This document shows positions 57,719 to 64,000 of a stretch of 64,000 bases of DNA, in pieces (within the stretch, counting starts at the first letter, position 1; the number at the start of each line of letters is the position of its first letter). Both the position numbers and the translations under genes were made by a program. The DNA comes from a virus. The notes beneath the pieces are model-generated. The model was not told the origin of the DNA. It did no database searches and worked only from the letters and a program-made list of their open reading frames with translations. The stretch is from IMG/VR virus record IMGVR_UViG_3300019776_000961, positions 62,001-126,000 of that record; one strand, written 5' to 3'.

Positions 57719-58410
57719 AGTGTAAAGAACGGAGAGTTAACAGCGAAATATCCGACTGTTGTTAGACCTTCGCTTGTAATTAGATAAAGGGAGCCCTCTT
57801 CAAGAGGGGTAAATTTCTTGTATTGAAGAGATGAAAAATTGTTAGTAAGAAAATCAGCATAAAGCGTGCTGCCTGATCTAGCAAGATAGATATGACCAGT
57901 TGGCTTGTGAAATATCCAAAGACCAAATGTACCTTTTAATTTAGAAAGAGCCCCTGTTATAACATCAATTTCTTCATTACCTTCATTTGATAATTGATTC
58001 AAAAGTGCTGGTATAACTGAACTATCAACTTCATTAAATGACTGCTTATTGGGTAGACTTTTCTGTATTTCTAAGTAATTTGTCAATACACCGTTATGTG
58101 CTACAATCCAATCACCATATGAAAATGGATGTGATGTAGAGGGGTCAAACTCGCGTACACTACTCGTCGGGGCTTGAGTATGTCCGAGAAAGAATTTAAT
58201 ATCATCTATACCAATCTCACACTCATCACTGGTAAAAGATTCGTTTTTGTTTAAAACAATTTCACCCGACGATCTTATTGTTATTAAATTTTTAGCTACC
58301 TTAGGATCGCATACATAAAGTGAACCGTAAGCAAAATTTCCTCTTTGCTTACATTCATCATATAGCTTCTTATACGTACCAAATTCACTGGACCCAAATA
58401 TTGCGCACAT
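57715..58410 (-). CDS. Class II glutamine amidotransferase
   Basis: 231 residues. Catalytic Cys2 follows the initiator Met (MCAIFGSSEFG). The family features are GHTQAPTSSVREFDPSTSHPF (R for glutamine carboxylate), WIVAHNGVLTNY (oxyanion Asn-Gly) and EVDSSVIPALLNQL (Asp for the amide). It is the glutaminase domain of the GlmS/PurF/AsnB type alone, without a synthase domain. It could donate ammonia to another phage or host enzyme. A TAGTATAAT motif and an AGAGGAG Shine-Dalgarno lie upstream. Overlaps the glycosyltransferase start. Confidence 0.82.
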   Translation of the reverse strand: MCAIFGSSEFGTYKKLYDECKQRGNFAYGSLYVCDPKVAKNLITIRSSGEIVLNKNESFTSDECEIGIDDIKFFLGHTQAPTSSVREFDPSTSHPFSYGDWIVAHNGVLTNYLEIQKSLPNKQSFNEVDSSVIPALLNQLSNEGNEEIDVITGALSKLKGTFGLWIFHKPTGHIYLARSGSTLYADFLTNNFSSLQYKKFTPLEEGSLYLITSEGLTTVGYFAVNSPFFTL

Positions 58411-58421
58411 TTTATTATACT

Positions 58422-58427
58422 CTCCTC
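58422..58427 (-). promoter_or_regulatory. Shine-Dalgarno GAGGAG before the amidotransferase gene
   Basis: GAGGAG 11 bases before the ATG at 58410. One of only a few canonical ribosome sites in the window. Confidence 0.5.
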
Positions 58428-58433
58428 TGATAT

Positions 58434-58442
58434 ATTATACTA
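58434..58442 (-). promoter_or_regulatory. TAGTATAAT motif upstream of the amidotransferase gene
   Basis: Minus-strand TAGTATAAT 23 bases before the ATG, with a Shine-Dalgarno between. Variant of the TAGTATACT motif. Confidence 0.4.
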
Positions 58443-58448
58443 AGAGAA

Positions 58449-58454
58449 TAAATA
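58449..58454 (+). promoter_or_regulatory. Late-promoter-like box TAAATA, 10 nt before ATG 58465
   Basis: AATAAATA followed by ten bases to the ATG. Same core as the others but wider spacing. Confidence 0.35.
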
Positions 58455-58464
58455 ATTCAAGCAT

Positions 58465-59385
58465 ATGAATCGTGATATCCACCTTATTTTTGAAGCATAC
58501 CGCCAGAAGCGCATAGATGAAATGGCTCTTCGTGTAAAAGGCGAGGGAGACCCAGTACAGGCATTAGTAGCTGCCATCAAGCAAGGTCTAGAAGAGAGAG
58601 GTAAGAACAACGATACATATCTCTTTAAAGGACTCACAGGTGAGGCATTAGACAAGCGCATAAGTGAGCTCGTTGTACCTATCATTAATGATCTATTCCC
58701 AAATGGGACATATGAAGGTAAAGGTATAGAAAAAGATTTAGTAAAACTTGAGCGTGATATCATGGAAAAACTTGCTGCAAGTAATCCAAGAGCAAAATCA
58801 CAATATACAGCAAGAATTCTTAGAAGTTTTATTGCAGCGGTTGTAGATGAAGTGGAGAGCAATGTAGAGAGCGGTGAAACAATTGAAGCAGCTGCAGATG
58901 ATATCGCTGATGCGGTATCTGATGCTACAGATAAATCAGAAGAAGTAGCGCAAACAGCTCCTTCAGGTGAAGCAGCGCCAGCGAGTGATGCAGGTGCAGC
59001 TACAAGTGGTGATAAGCTTACAGTAAGAATAGAGCAGTTGCTAGCTAACGGTGTTGACGATAGTGGTATTTTAACAAAGTATCTCGTTGATGACGTTGTT
59101 CAAGAAATTCGTGACAGTGGAGGTCTTGGTCTCAAGGAAGGTGAAGATAAGAGAAAAGTGGAAATTGTTCTCAAGGATCTTGTTAATAAGCAAATTTTTG
59201 AAAAGAAGGGTGATTACGTAAAGCTCGGTAAAAACTTTGAAAAGTTTGAAGCTGGTGGTAGTGATTCCTCCACTCTTTCAGATGAAGATGTAATAAGGCA
59301 TTATACTGGTCTCGGTACAGCAAACAAGACAAGCAGACAGGCCTGGGGCGGTGAAGGTAGTGCGATGAGTAGCTACTTCGGTTAA
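58465..59385 (+). CDS. Late protein with capsid-targeting-like N-terminus
   Basis: 306 residues. N-terminus MNRDIHLIFE-AYR, with Ile-Phe-Glu at 8-10, the same place as in T4 internal proteins. Residues 1-145 are folded helices (ALVAAIKQGLEERGK, RAKSQYTARILRSFIAAVVDEV); 145-185 is an Ala/Asp/Ser-rich acidic linker; 185-260 again folds (TVRIEQLLANGVDDSGILTKYL, a helix-turn-helix-like region); the tail is Gly/Ser-rich. Late box upstream. Likely packaged with the head, by inference. Its stop shares TTAA with queC. Confidence 0.6.
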   Translation: MNRDIHLIFEAYRQKRIDEMALRVKGEGDPVQALVAAIKQGLEERGKNNDTYLFKGLTGEALDKRISELVVPIINDLFPNGTYEGKGIEKDLVKLERDIMEKLAASNPRAKSQYTARILRSFIAAVVDEVESNVESGETIEAAADDIADAVSDATDKSEEVAQTAPSGEAAPASDAGAATSGDKLTVRIEQLLANGVDDSGILTKYLVDDVVQEIRDSGGLGLKEGEDKRKVEIVLKDLVNKQIFEKKGDYVKLGKNFEKFEAGGSDSSTLSDEDVIRHYTGLGTANKTSRQAWGGEGSAMSSYFG

Positions 59386-60101
59386 ACCTTACCAAGTAAG
59401 TGATCCCAGGGAATCGCTCTTGAATATTTGACAGGATCCTCTATACCTGCATCGATAAATCCTTTTAGTCTCAATGCACAAGCAGTGCATTCGCCACATG
59501 CTTCCTCTTTTCCTTCGTAGCATGTCCACGTCCTACTGAAGTCAACACCAAGAGATTGACCAAGTTCAATAATCTCTTTCTTTGATTTATCAATGAGAGG
59601 TGCTTCAACTGTAATCTTATTGCGACGGTTCAGAGATGTAACTTTGTTAATTACATCCATAAACTCCGGTGAACCGTCCCAGAACCCAGCTACGCTATCT
59701 GCTTGTGCAGCTCCATGATACACAGTATTAGCGCCAACACTTTCAGCAAATGAACATGCAATACTAAGTAGCATCATATTCCTAAACGGAACATAATTAA
59801 CTGTTTGTGGGTCACCCATTACATCTTTTGCCTTCGCAACATCGATATTTCTATCAAGAAGAGCTGAATTCTTTATAAGACTAAAGAATGGTAACTGCAT
59901 GGTTGTATTAAAACAAACATTTTGCTCATCTTCTTTTTCTCTTATAGAGTTAATTTGATATTCAGCACATTCAAGTTCTTTAATATGTCTTTGACCGTAA
60001 TCAAAAGATAATGCATACACATCCTTAAACTTCGATGCTGCAAGGTGAAGCAGAACGGTAGAGTCCATTCCACCTGAGATCGGTACAACTACTTTACTCA
60101 T
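59382..60101 (-). CDS. queC: 7-cyano-7-deazaguanine synthase QueC
   Basis: 239 residues. PP-loop SGGMDSTVLLHL binds ATP; FDYGQRH is the second conserved motif; YVPFRNMMLLSIA and HGAAQADS are family segments; the zinc site is CYEG...ACGECTACALR with four Cys. QueC converts 7-carboxy-7-deazaguanine to preQ0 using ATP and ammonia. In many phages this feeds 7-deazaguanine DNA modification, in bacteria queuosine in tRNA. FolE, QueD, QueE and DpdA are not in this window. It overlaps uvsX by 8 bases and is on the same transcript. Confidence 0.93.
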   Translation of the reverse strand: MSKVVVPISGGMDSTVLLHLAASKFKDVYALSFDYGQRHIKELECAEYQINSIREKEDEQNVCFNTTMQLPFFSLIKNSALLDRNIDVAKAKDVMGDPQTVNYVPFRNMMLLSIACSFAESVGANTVYHGAAQADSVAGFWDGSPEFMDVINKVTSLNRRNKITVEAPLIDKSKKEIIELGQSLGVDFSRTWTCYEGKEEACGECTACALRLKGFIDAGIEDPVKYSRAIPWDHLLGKV

Positions 60102-61230
60102 TTGTAGTTAATTCTTCAAGCTCATCCTGCTCAGTAACCTGTTGATTACTCGCGTATTTGTAATCATTTTCAAGATGCTTATCGATCTCTGGTATCAGGA
60201 AATCTTCAAAGAATGAAAGATCTTTTACGAAGTTCTTTGCATAACCGAGCTTATCACCTTTCTTATATTTGCCGCTATCAATACCTACTACATAGGTGGA
60301 TCCGGTTTGTTCGATAATACCGCGTGCAGTTGCCATTTGTAGAAGACCGCTGTATTTGTTTAGGCCTGACTTAAATGATAGATACATCTCTGCTTCGAGG
60401 AAAGGTGGTACAAAGCGATTCTTAACAGTAAGAGCTCTAATAGTAGTACCAGAGTATTTGTTAGCCTCAGCAAGCTTAGATGTATCTACAGCACCTGCAT
60501 CACCCTCGCCTTCCTTTTCATTCCTCTTTGCAAGCTGAACGAGAATACTTGCCATATAAACAGGTCCTGATCCACCTGATTGTGTCTTAACAAGAGATGG
60601 GAACATTGCTCCTGGATCTGCGTATGTGTGATTGGTGAATATAATAGTAACACCAGCCTTACCTGCCTTATATGTAAGAGTACGCAGCATCGACTTAAGA
60701 GACTTAGCTCTTAATCCCATATCAGCTGCAGACTTATCTTTTGCAATATCATCGATTTCCTTCTGTGAAGAAAGGTTACCAAGACTATCAATACTAATAA
60801 TGAACTTACCGTTTTGTTTCGACTCTATTACACTATCAAGAAATGCGGATATTTGATTACGACATTGATCTACAGTATAGACAGGTACATACTTTGTCTT
60901 GCTTGCATCGAGACCAACGCCTTTTGTTGAGCTCTCATCAATAGCGAACTCTGTATCAAAGATAACTGGATACACACCTTGCTTTTGAGCATTAGCAAGA
61001 ATCTTATTAACAATAAACGTCTTACCTGTCATAGACTCTCCTGAGAATCCTACAATACGCCCTTTAGGAATCCCACCCTTACGGCAGCTGCCGCCGAGAA
61101 TTGCATTAAGTGCATAACAACCTGTATCGTACCAGGTATCAACATTAGATAGAGCGTTTTCATCTAGCATTGATGCTTCGCTATTCATTGCATCAAGCTT
61201 CTTAAAAATATTATCAATTTCTTTACTCAT
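60094..61230 (-). CDS. uvsX: UvsX recombinase (RecA-like)
   Basis: 378 residues. Walker A GESMTGKT at 64-71, PVIFDTEFAIDESSTKGVG (the RecA MAW-like and Glu region), FIISIDSLGNLSSQKE (Walker B, IISIDS), TIIFTNHTYADPGAMFPSLVKTQSGGSGPVYMAS (loop 2 with DNA contact; shown in part). T4 UvsX is 391 residues. It pairs homologous DNA to start recombination-dependent replication. The TAGTATACT motif lies 8 bases before the ATG, with no Shine-Dalgarno. A bidirectional terminator lies upstream. Confidence 0.93.
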   Translation of the reverse strand: MSKEIDNIFKKLDAMNSEASMLDENALSNVDTWYDTGCYALNAILGGSCRKGGIPKGRIVGFSGESMTGKTFIVNKILANAQKQGVYPVIFDTEFAIDESSTKGVGLDASKTKYVPVYTVDQCRNQISAFLDSVIESKQNGKFIISIDSLGNLSSQKEIDDIAKDKSAADMGLRAKSLKSMLRTLTYKAGKAGVTIIFTNHTYADPGAMFPSLVKTQSGGSGPVYMASILVQLAKRNEKEGEGDAGAVDTSKLAEANKYSGTTIRALTVKNRFVPPFLEAEMYLSFKSGLNKYSGLLQMATARGIIEQTGSTYVVGIDSGKYKKGDKLGYAKNFVKDLSFFEDFLIPEIDKHLENDYKYASNQQVTEQDELEELTTNE

Positions 61231-61238
61231 ATATAAAG

Positions 61239-61247
61239 AGTATACTA
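61239..61247 (-). promoter_or_regulatory. TAGTATACT motif, 8 nt before uvsX
   Basis: Minus-strand TAGTATACT then CTTTATAT and ATG. Placed just after the terminator of the upstream gene, as a promoter should be. Confidence 0.5.
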
Positions 61248-61266
61248 CCTAGATTTTAATTATCAA

Positions 61267-61298
61267 TAAAAAAAAGCGGTGAATATATTCACCGCTTT
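61267..61298 (-). terminator. Palindromic terminator between small protein gene and uvsX
   Basis: A perfect 26-base palindrome AAAGCGGTGAATA/TATTCACCGCTTT (61273-61298) followed on the minus strand by a T-run. It can also stop plus-strand transcription. Confidence 0.8.
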
Positions 61299-61329
61299 AA
61301 AAAACGCAGATGTTTTTGTAATTTTTTTT

Positions 61330-61704
61330 CTACTCGTCAAAAAGCTTGACAACCTTTTGATCGTTAGCTGCAGCTGCTGGCTGAATTACAGAAGGCTCAG
61401 CAAAGAGCTTTGAGTACTGATCAACGAGTCGTTGATCGTTTTCAATATTAAGACCGACGACAACTGAGGCATAATGGAACTTCCACTTCGTACCCTCTGT
61501 CTTATTCTTCTCGCTAACAAAGTCACGGAAGTAAAGAGGTATAGTCTGAACGTTAAGCTGACCCTGCTGGGTAGGCTGTACGTGAATGATTGCTGGATTC
61601 TTAACGACAAAAGAAGCACCATTGTCTACGTCCTCAACGAACTCGGCAAGAAGGGTGCGACCAATGTGATCAACGAATGTAATGATGTTAGGTGTATCGC
61701 TCAT
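61330..61704 (-). CDS. Small Sm/SH3-like protein upstream of uvsX
   Basis: 124 residues. Alternating strands: ITFVDHIGRTLLAEFVEDV, SFVVKNPAIIHVQPT, TIPLYFRDFVSE, WKFHYASVVVGLN, which look like a small beta-barrel of Sm/SH3 type. I recall similar small proteins in T4-like marine phages but cannot name a function. A short C-terminal tail VVKLFDE could be a clamp- or partner-binding peptide. No late box. Bordered by the terminator. Confidence 0.55.
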   Translation of the reverse strand: MSDTPNIITFVDHIGRTLLAEFVEDVDNGASFVVKNPAIIHVQPTQQGQLNVQTIPLYFRDFVSEKNKTEGTKWKFHYASVVVGLNIENDQRLVDQYSKLFAEPSVIQPAAAANDQKVVKLFDE

Positions 61705-61742
61705 ATTTCTTATATATTACTATTATTTTTATAAAAATCAAC

Positions 61743-64000
61743 TTATATACCAAGTAAATCAAATAAATCTGTTTGTAATTGCTGACTAGGTGCTTTAATA
61801 CGCCATCCGACAGTATCATAGAGCCTTTCTACTGCAGAAAGAACAATCTTATCAAAGATAAGTTCATAATCAGGTTCAAATATCTCAGCGAACTCTTTAG
61901 GGTATTCGTACTTGTAAGCAATTTCTGATATACCGTATTTGTTCGGTTTACGTACAGCAAAAGATTTTAACTTATCACCTGAACCGAGCTTTTCATATTT
62001 GCGCTCAATATTAAATTTATCGACAAGTAGATTGTAAAAATAAGCAGCCTTTACATGATGTGGCATTCTTTTAACTGTCTGAAAGCCATTGCAATGGCGT
62101 GCGTATTTTTCATAATCAGTAATACCTGATACTGATGCAATATCGTCGACAGATAGTGATTTGAATTCTTCATATGTCTTCATGAAGGCCTTATCCGTCT
62201 CCTCTTTAGACTTTGTCAGTAGCATCGTTTCAACAATATTTTTTACATGCACCTTAATTGTAGCAGGCATTGTTGTGCGTACTACTTCCACACCTGTATA
62301 CTTAAACTTACTACATGGTATACCTTCATCATCTAATACATGCAGGATATAGCGTTTCTTCTTTAAAAAGACACCCACATCAGCGATCTTCTCTCGCTTA
62401 AAGTTTAACCTGCAGTCATTAGAGCCGAGCGATCGTGTACCCCACTCCTGAATATTCTTATTGAGATATTGTTCTATCTCCTTTACTGCATCATAATATT
62501 CAGACGTAATCTTACCATCCTTTCCAACCATCTTAATACCAAGCTTGTTAACAAGATGCTTTACTGAGATGTATGAGCTATCGGTGTCGTTATAGATAAC
62601 AGGGTTGTCCTTCTGAATATCATCATCTGTTAATTGTGCCTTATCCTTGATGTAATCAATAAGCAATTTGTTGGATTGTTTGATAGCAGCCTGACCAGTT
62701 AAAGTAATAGACTCAGCAAGCTCATCGTCACCGAGAGGGCTATGCTTGTTACCAAAGTATCCATAAATTGTATTAATTAGAATCTTAATTGTATGCTGTG
62801 TGATATTAAGATAGTCGATTTGATCTTCTAAATCTTTATACTCAGCTGTACCCTTAGTAAGGGTAAGAATCTTTCTTTTCGCTTTGGATAGTTGTGTTTT
62901 TACTTCAACACGCTTTTTATAAAAGTGATCAACAGCTTCAGGAATGATACCTCTTTCTTTCTGTGAAAAAAGAACATATGCTCTCGAAACTGCTACATTT
63001 TCTTGCTTAATAAATGATGCAAACTTCTCTTTCGTGAGAGTGTATTCTGATCCATTTACATGCCTGATAGTAAGCTTACCGTCATCTGTATATTCAATCT
63101 CTCTCCTATCATTATTATTCTCATCTTTCCATTTACTGTGAACAATAGTACCGATTTTTGTCTCAGGAGAAAGATTGAGAGTAATCATCACGTTTGGGTA
63201 CAGACTATTAGCATCGAACGATACAATATGTTCCTGGAATCCAGGCTGCGGGTCACCAACGTATGCACCTGCATTCTGCTCTCCGCCTTCTATTACATCT
63301 TTCTTAAATGTAGGTATTCGTTGCCCTCTTCCACGAGCTCTAATAGCAGCAAGACCGGTAATAACACTTAGTGATCCTAGTGCTCCCTCAAACGTTGTGA
63401 GACCAGCATATGCAATAAAACGAAGCAATTGTATATATTTTAACTTTCGCTCCATCTTAACAAGAAGGTTAACGTCCTGAATGTTATATTCAATAAACAG
63501 ATCCCAGTTATCATCAGACAGTGTTGCGAGGTCTGTATCACCGTAATCAATCTTTGTTTCTTCAAGCTCAATCTCACCGATATAGCCTAATTTATATGAC
63601 TCACGCAATACAGGACAAAAACGTCTGTAGATTTGCATATAGTCAACACACGATACACCTTCAATATGCCATCGTGTTTGCTCACGACCGAACTTACCCA
63701 TAAACTTACGAGAACGGATTCTACCTATAGGTGATAGCCTTTTTGCTGCATCTTCACCGAGTATGCGTGTAATTCGATTAATGATATACGGCATATCGAA
63801 GAACTCACTATTCCATCCAGATAGAATATCAGGGTAATCATTGCAAAAATAATCGAGAAATTTATTAAGCAAGTCTTTTTCTGTTTTACATGCAATATAT
63901 GTTACATTGTCAAAGCTTTTCTTGCATTGCTTTGATCCCCAGGTTATAAATTTTTCAGTTAATGTATCATAAATTGTGATAACGTTAATAGGATGATTAG
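61743..64000 (-). CDS. gp43: DNA polymerase gp43, family B (5' partial)
   Basis: At least 752 residues; the frame is still open at the right edge (NHPINVITIYDT is still readable there), so the 5' end is missing. Exonuclease: SGWNSEFFDMPYIINRI (Exo II) and IEYNIQDVNLLVKM (Exo III, YxxxD). Polymerase: motif A VSFDANSLYPNVM, motif B KILINTIYGYFGN, motif C YNDTDSSYI. The C-terminus (LQTDLFDLLGI) is a clamp-binding peptide of the Q-x-x-L-F type. T4 gp43 is 898 residues. It replicates the phage genome with gp45. No intein is seen in the visible part. Confidence 0.95.
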   Translation of the reverse strand, partial: NHPINVITIYDTLTEKFITWGSKQCKKSFDNVTYIACKTEKDLLNKFLDYFCNDYPDILSGWNSEFFDMPYIINRITRILGEDAAKRLSPIGRIRSRKFMGKFGREQTRWHIEGVSCVDYMQIYRRFCPVLRESYKLGYIGEIELEETKIDYGDTDLATLSDDNWDLFIEYNIQDVNLLVKMERKLKYIQLLRFIAYAGLTTFEGALGSLSVITGLAAIRARGRGQRIPTFKKDVIEGGEQNAGAYVGDPQPGFQEHIVSFDANSLYPNVMITLNLSPETKIGTIVHSKWKDENNNDRREIEYTDDGKLTIRHVNGSEYTLTKEKFASFIKQENVAVSRAYVLFSQKERGIIPEAVDHFYKKRVEVKTQLSKAKRKILTLTKGTAEYKDLEDQIDYLNITQHTIKILINTIYGYFGNKHSPLGDDELAESITLTGQAAIKQSNKLLIDYIKDKAQLTDDDIQKDNPVIYNDTDSSYISVKHLVNKLGIKMVGKDGKITSEYYDAVKEIEQYLNKNIQEWGTRSLGSNDCRLNFKREKIADVGVFLKKKRYILHVLDDEGIPCSKFKYTGVEVVRTTMPATIKVHVKNIVETMLLTKSKEETDKAFMKTYEEFKSLSVDDIASVSGITDYEKYARHCNGFQTVKRMPHHVKAAYFYNLLVDKFNIERKYEKLGSGDKLKSFAVRKPNKYGISEIAYKYEYPKEFAEIFEPDYELIFDKIVLSAVERLYDTVGWRIKAPSQQLQTDLFDLLGI

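Noticed and set aside
58440-58862. 140-residue minus-strand frame over the start of the late gene at 58465
   Set aside because: Antisense shadow; the plus frame has a late box and a leader-like start.
1-64000. CRISPR arrays, tRNA genes, insertion sequences, attachment sites
   Set aside because: No repeated spacer pattern, no cloverleaf sequence noticed by eye in the short gaps, no transposase or integrase. A tRNA scan was not possible and could change this for short gaps only.

Overview
The window is a 64 kb piece of a tailed-phage genome with a contractile tail, distantly related to T4. The evidence is a near-complete T4-type set: terminase (gp17), sheath and tube (gp18, gp19), baseplate (gp25, gp6, gp53, gp48/54, gp26 and gp27-like) and replisome (gp43, gp44, gp45, gp41, gp61, gp32, gp59-like, UvsX). 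DNA is AT-rich, genes are packed almost without gaps, and I see no tRNA, rRNA, CRISPR array or insertion sequence. Shine-Dalgarno sites are scarce. That fits a host that relies little on them, for example Bacteroidota, but the host cannot be fixed from this sequence.

Layout. (1) 1-5.6 kb: the end of a tail fibre with an S74 self-cleaving chaperone, two fibre-region proteins, and a glycan cassette (GT32-like and GT8-like glycosyltransferases, DegT aminotransferase, GNAT-like acyltransferase). (2) 5.6-8.2 kb: three tandem paralogues with weak sulfotransferase resemblance. (3) 8.2-14.7 kb: small plus-strand genes, a PD-(D/E)XK nuclease, dCMP deaminase, a ferritin-like small protein, an SGNH hydrolase and a carbamoyltransferase. 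(4) 14.7-24.7 kb: large baseplate/fibre proteins, one with a PKD domain and a beta-propeller, then gp6 and gp25. (5) 24.8-27.3 kb: clamp loader gp44, dUTPase and a candidate small terminase. (6) 27.3-42.4 kb: hub, tape measure, tube and sheath. (7) 42.4-46.0 kb: a terminase large subunit broken into two genes by a split intein, with a GIY-YIG homing endonuclease gene in the break. (8) 46-50 kb: neck protein and small late genes. (9) 50-64 kb: replication and recombination, plus QueC, a class II glutamine amidotransferase and a glycosyltransferase; the DNA polymerase runs off the right edge.

Regulation is the second notable feature. A T4-late-like box (TAAATA, sometimes full TATAAATA) lies exactly 5 nt before the start codon of twelve genes and 6-7 nt before several others, on both strands and before both ATG and GTG. 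If the start site lies where it does in T4, these late mRNAs are leaderless. Several isolated plus-strand genes with this box share a short N-terminus ending in hydrophobic-x-Glu, like the T4 capsid-targeting peptides cut by the prohead protease. One of them seems to contain a second gene, in frame, with its own box.

The genes fit one lytic programme: nucleotide supply (dUTPase, dCMP deaminase), a T4-type replisome, clamp-linked late transcription, packaging by a protein-spliced terminase, and a large tail whose fibres or receptors are served by a glycan-modifying cassette. Functional names rest on motifs and gene order read by eye; no database search was run.
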